10,055 nucleotides of DNA from Diplocarpon mali (lineage: Eukaryota > Ascomycota > Leotiomycetes > Helotiales > Drepanopezizaceae): assembly GCA_024741835.1 (NCBI GenBank), contig JAENRP010000060.1, positions 10,093 to 20,147 on the forward strand, in the 5' to 3' direction. The position numbers and the translations under genes were made by a program. The number at the start of each line of letters is the position of its first letter. Positions within the stretch are counted from its first letter, which is position 1. Below the pieces are notes generated by a model. That model was not told where the DNA came from and did not search any database. It saw only the letters and a list, made by a program, of their open reading frames with translations. This document shows positions 6,961 to 10,055 of this stretch, one piece after another.

Positions 6961-9572
6961 TCACGTGCGCGACATCTGCTGACCGTGTTGCTGGTGCGCC
7001 GAGAGAGGCCTGGCTATCCTGTGCTCGCCCCTAGCCGCCGGGTCCGCTGCGCTGCGGACGGCGGGGTAGTGGAGGGTGGCCGTGGAGCCAGGGTGGTGCA
7101 GCGCACTCGCAGTGCCGCCGGCAGTTGCTGCGTTCTCGAGATACATGTCCCACGAGCCCCGGTGGCCATGCTGGTTCTGCAGCGGCGGCGGGTAGCTGTG
7201 CGGCTGCATGTGATGCTGGCCTCCCTGCCAGTGGCTCGGGGCCTCGTGGGCGTTGGGCGCAAAGGAGACGCGGAGATCAGGAGGGCCCCCCAGGAGGGCC
7301 ATGGCCTTCGCGTCGGGGGGGGAGAGGAGGATGCGAGCCGGCATCTTGGAGGCGTAGGCCGAGCTCGTCGAGCCCGAGATCGACGGCGGCGGCGTGTCGC
7401 CGCCGCCGTGGTGCTCCCCCGCGTACGGGAGGCCTGCCGTCGAGCCTTCCGCCGCGTAGCCGGGCGCGCTGACCGGAGTCTGCAGCGACTGCGGCATCGT
7501 CGAGGACGGGCTGGCCGACTGGTCTCACGTCAGAATCTGCGCCCGTGGCACTCGCGGCTCTCGCGGCTCGGGGCGCGCAACACTCACATATTTGCCAATG
7601 ATCTTCTTCAGGGCCGCTGCCAGGTCTTTCCAGTAGAAGACCTTGACATCCTTCTCGATATTCCGCGGCTTCGGGGCCGGGAAGGCCATGACGACCTTGA
7701 AGAACTCTTCGCTGTCGGCTTTGCCTTTCGACACGGTCAGGGGCCGGAAGCCTTCCAGGTTCCGACGTATCCTGTTCTTCTCCTGCACCGTAAACTTGAC
7801 GTTCACCAGCCGTTCCAGCAGATAAATGGTGTCCACGCTGGTGATGAAACACTCGCCCTTCTCCTCCCAGTAGATGCAACTGATACATATGCTGTTGGGG
7901 TCCCGCTCCTCAGGCGACACGGGCTGGAACGTCGTCGTAATCGTGCTCCCGGCCTGTGACCGTTGGAAGTGGACGAGCCGGCGCTTCGACTCCCACTCGT
8001 CTTTGGTCCAGTGCGCTATCATGTCGTCCAGCTCTCCAGAAATCTCAATCTTCGCCTTGTGGGGGTAGAGGGAGTATGCGCTGAAGTGAGACAGAGGCCC
8101 GTGGGGGGTCGTTGCCGGGCTCGGTGTTTGCTGCAACGTCGACGTCCGAATCAGGATGGGCGTTCCTTGTGTGGCTGACGGCGGCAGCGAAGATGTGGCA
8201 GTTCGGGACAGGCCGAGACCAGACTGGGCGACGCCGGGGCTGCGGACCATGGCCCCCGTCGAGTATGGGGGCCAGTTTCCGCCCGGGGGCGATGGTGCTC
8301 TGAGCGTCGGCGGCGACGTGGTTCCAGGTCCTGGGTAGCCGTAAGCCAGGTGCCGTGATGGCTGCCCTGGAAAGCTTCCTCCCGGTCGATTGTACTGCGG
8401 TGCAAGCTTCGCGTAACTATGACTCGGTTGCAGGTACGGCGAATACGTAGCCGTCGCTTCGCTTGGGCCGTACCCGTACGAGCCGTACTCGTCCTTCGCT
8501 CTGACCTGCTGGCTCGAGCTTCTCCTCGGTGGGCTTCTCATCAGGTCCGCCGAGTCGATGGATAATTTTCGCTTGCTCGAGTTCTCCGGGGCGGCGTCCC
8601 TCTGGCCATCAATGTACGTGAAATCCCCCACGTCAATCTTCCCAATCGAGTCCTCTTCTCCACTCTCCATCCACATCCATATCGGCACCGTGGGAGAACT
8701 CCACCCGGTGGCGCCGTAGGCTGGAGTCTCGGCGGTCAGCGCGTAAGAGCAGACTGCCCCTTGCTGGCTGATCTTCTGCAACGAAGCCGGACACTTGCGC
8801 TGCCCAAACATCAGGAAGAAGTGCGGCGTGCTGTCTTCCGTCATCAGCTCGTACAAGGAGTTCATGTAGACGTAGACCTTGGTTGCCCGGCTTCCTCTCC
8901 GAGGCGTGTAGGACGTGACCTCTGGGATCGTCGTGCCGACGTTCAAGTAAGGCCCCGACTGGTCGTCATAAGGTGCGCGCACCTGATGTGGAGGATATCC
9001 CATCGGCGTCAGCTGAGTCGCATTCTGGTAGACTTGGCCGGGAGTCGGTGCCGGCCCGGGAGGCTGGGATCCGTGGTAATTTGGGGCCGCGTACGAGAAA
9101 GTATTTTCTGGGTAACTACGCCCAGCATCGTATCCGCCTGTGCAGACTGTAAGCAGAGAAACGAAGGGCATTACGCTCGCAGCTACGCGTCGAGCGGCTC
9201 GGCCTCAGACGGCACTGACCATGAAGCTGTGGCAGTTGCGCCTTCCCGTAGGCAGCCATGGAGAGGGATTCCCTCGGGGAATCCACCCTTGCCACGAGGG
9301 CTCCCTCGTACCCCTCTTCGTGAAGCGCCGCAGTCTCGGGCGATGCGTAAGAGTCGTCCAGGATGATGGGTCTGCTGGAGGGAGGGTGCGCGGGCTGTGA
9401 TGACGCCGTTAGTCAGGGGCTTGCAAGTGTTCGAAAACATCACGTACTTCAAACAACCGGTACGTAGAGTATGCCACTTTGACGGTATTGAAGGGGACAG
9501 CGGGAGCGGGAGGAGCGGTAGCAGCAGTTTGCGAGATCAGACGCAAGTCAGTCTGGTTGTCGGCGAGGTAGC
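6961..9572 (-). CDS. medA: Medusa-type developmental regulator (MedA/Acr1/Ren1 family), 5' end uncertain
   Basis: Medusa proteins are nuclear regulators of conidiophore development in filamentous ascomycetes (MedA in Aspergillus, Acr1 in Magnaporthe, Ren1 in Fusarium). The model on the minus strand is 9572..9448, 9394..9220, 9146..7588, 7518..6961. Exon 3 carries both conserved blocks. The first includes TKVYVYMNSLYELMTEDSTP, FFLMFGQRKCPASLQ and PIWMWMES. The second includes GTPILIRTSTLQQ, SLYPHKAKIEISGELDDMI, CISCIYWEEKGECFITSVDT, EKNRIRRNLEGFRPLTVSK and PKPRNIEKDVKVFYWKDLA, ending KKIIGKY (likely the domain called DUF7082). A basic patch SSKRKLSIDSADLMRSPPRR is a plausible nuclear signal. 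The Pro/Gly/His/Gln-rich C-terminus ends at TGA 6961-6963. Exon 2 encodes PAHPPSSRPIILDDSYASPE. No ATG exists in the two 5' exons before 9259, so either translation starts further upstream (see the exon at 9951) or at 9259. Confidence 0.85.
7383..7409. repeat. Perfect 12-bp inverted repeat with 3-nt loop
   Basis: ACGGCGGCGGCG, then TGT, then its exact reverse complement. It lies in the last exon of the Medusa gene and encodes a Gly-Gly-Gly-Asp-Thr-Pro-Pro-Pro-Ser region. It would form a very GC-rich hairpin in DNA or RNA. Confidence 0.9.
7519..7587 (-). other. Last intron of the Medusa gene
   Basis: In sense orientation the donor is TAT|GTGAGT (7587), CTGAC lies just before the acceptor, and GACCAG ends at 7519. 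The intron is 69 nt and phase 0. It joins KKIIGKY to SASPSSTMPQSL. Read-through would end the protein at 7525 and lose the C-terminal 185 residues. Confidence 0.88.
9147..9219 (-). other. Medusa intron with two possible in-frame acceptors
   Basis: In sense orientation the donor is CATG|GTCAGT (9219). A pyrimidine-rich tract leads to TTACAG ending at 9147, giving 73 nt, phase 1. A second acceptor CACAG ends at 9138, nine bases downstream, and keeps the same frame. The two products differ by three residues (Val-Cys-Thr). Confidence 0.75.
9266..9284. repeat. Perfect 8-bp inverted repeat just upstream of an internal ATG
   Basis: GGATTCCC, TCG, GGGAATCC. In the Medusa mRNA this hairpin would end six bases before the in-frame ATG at 9259, which is the first in-frame ATG within the exons inside the window. 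Confidence 0.85.
9395..9447 (-). other. Medusa 5' intron
   Basis: In sense orientation the donor is GAA|GTACGT (9447), a double branch-like CTGACTAAC spans 9407-9415, and CATCACAG ends at 9395. The 53-nt length is typical. Upstream of this acceptor the exon-2 frame meets a TGA at 9413-9415, so a splice is required if the protein begins further upstream. It is phase 0 in both flanking exons. Confidence 0.78.
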
Positions 9573-9950
9573 CTGGTGGTGTTTTAGCCGCGCCGTTCGA
9601 TGGAATACAGACGCGATTGCTCCAAGCGCGCCCGTCAATCCGACAAGTCCTAGAGAGTCGATCGTACCAAAAGTGGGCAGTCCAGAGAACAGGACCTTTT
9701 GACACCAATTCTGATGCAAAAGAGAAGGGTTGTCGCGGCCGAGAGTTTAGGTTTCGTCCAGTGTGCAACAAGACAGAGGAGCCGAGAGTTGAAGATCAGA
9801 TTTGGAAAGAAACGCTGGTTGATGGGAGGCTCTCTGGCGCTTGCTTTCCGCGTCTTGTACCAAATCAGCCCGCGGCCGGTCCTCTGGTCTGGATCCAAGT
9901 CTCGGGAAGCTGAAACTAGCGATGAAAGTATTGAATGGAAGGTCTCCTAC
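9573..9950 (-). other. Possible long 5' intron of the Medusa gene
   Basis: In sense orientation the donor G|GTAGGA (9950) and the acceptor ACCACCAG (ending 9573), preceded by CTAAAAC, are phase-matched. Splicing would join ...TYSPPSQ-G to YLADNQTDLR. At 378 nt it is long for a fungal intron and the donor is not optimal. If unused, this stretch is promoter or 5' leader. I see no other gene in it. Confidence 0.4.
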
Positions 9951-10055
9951 CCTGAGATGGAGGAGAGTACGTGTCAGCCGGAGCTGGGTCAAAGTATTGG
10001 ATGACGGAGGGGGAATGGGTGGCTGAAAGTGCATCCTTGACGGAGTGAGGGAGGG
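9951..10055 (-). CDS. Candidate 5' exon of the Medusa gene, cut by the window edge
   Basis: Reading the minus strand inward from the window edge, one frame gives a protein-like stretch containing SVIQYFDPAPADTYSPPSQ and is open to the edge with no ATG, so the start codon would lie outside the window. It ends at the donor at 9950 in phase 1, matching the acceptor at 9573. A second frame here begins at an ATG (10032-10034) with MHFQPPIPPPSS and could instead be a short upstream open frame or the true start with other splicing. Neither can be settled from the sequence. Confidence 0.42.

Noticed and set aside
6985..7959. 324-codon plus-strand frame antisense to the Medusa gene
   Set aside because: It starts inside the Medusa 3' exon, crosses a supported intron and is Arg/Val-rich without motifs.
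9409..9771. 120-codon minus-strand frame as a separate gene
   Set aside because: It starts at TTG and contains no ATG. Only its end (9448-9572) looks usable, as an upstream exon of the Medusa gene.

Overview
The window looks like nuclear DNA of a GC-rich filamentous ascomycete (Pezizomycotina). The evidence is single-exon or few-exon genes, short spliceosomal introns with GTAAGT/GTACGT/GTATGT-type donors and CTGAC/CTAAC branch motifs, and a Medusa-type developmental regulator, a family known from filamentous ascomycetes. Nothing prokaryotic or mobile was recognised.

Layout: (1) 54..653, minus: UMP1/POMP-type proteasome maturation factor. Its start codon appears to be alone at the end of exon 1, followed at once by a 126-nt intron. 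(2) 654..870: a 217-bp divergent promoter interval. (3) 871..2952, plus: a soluble ABC ATPase with two nucleotide-binding domains and no membrane segments, of the YDR061W/ModF-like kind. (4) 2953..3481: intergenic DNA with a good candidate untranslated-region intron. (5) 3482..5173, plus: a two-exon major facilitator transporter of the allantoate/nicotinate-permease-like fungal family, with an acidic repeat-bearing N-terminal tail. (6) 5174..6960: a convergent intergenic stretch without a credible gene, but with a GA microsatellite, an 11-bp minisatellite and an 18-base A tract. (7) 6961..9572, and probably on to the window edge, minus: a multi-exon Medusa (MedA/Acr1/Ren1-type) regulator of conidiation. 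Its 5' end is uncertain and the start codon may lie outside the window.

The genes do not form an obvious pathway or biosynthetic cluster. UMP1 and Medusa are ordinary core genes of this fungal group, and the ABC and MFS proteins are of unknown substrate. I did not find a convincing undescribed system. The points most worth a second look are the ATG-only exon of UMP1, the asymmetric ATP sites of the ABC protein, the unresolved 5' exon structure of the Medusa gene with an in-frame tandem splice acceptor, and the repeat-rich convergent intergenic region.
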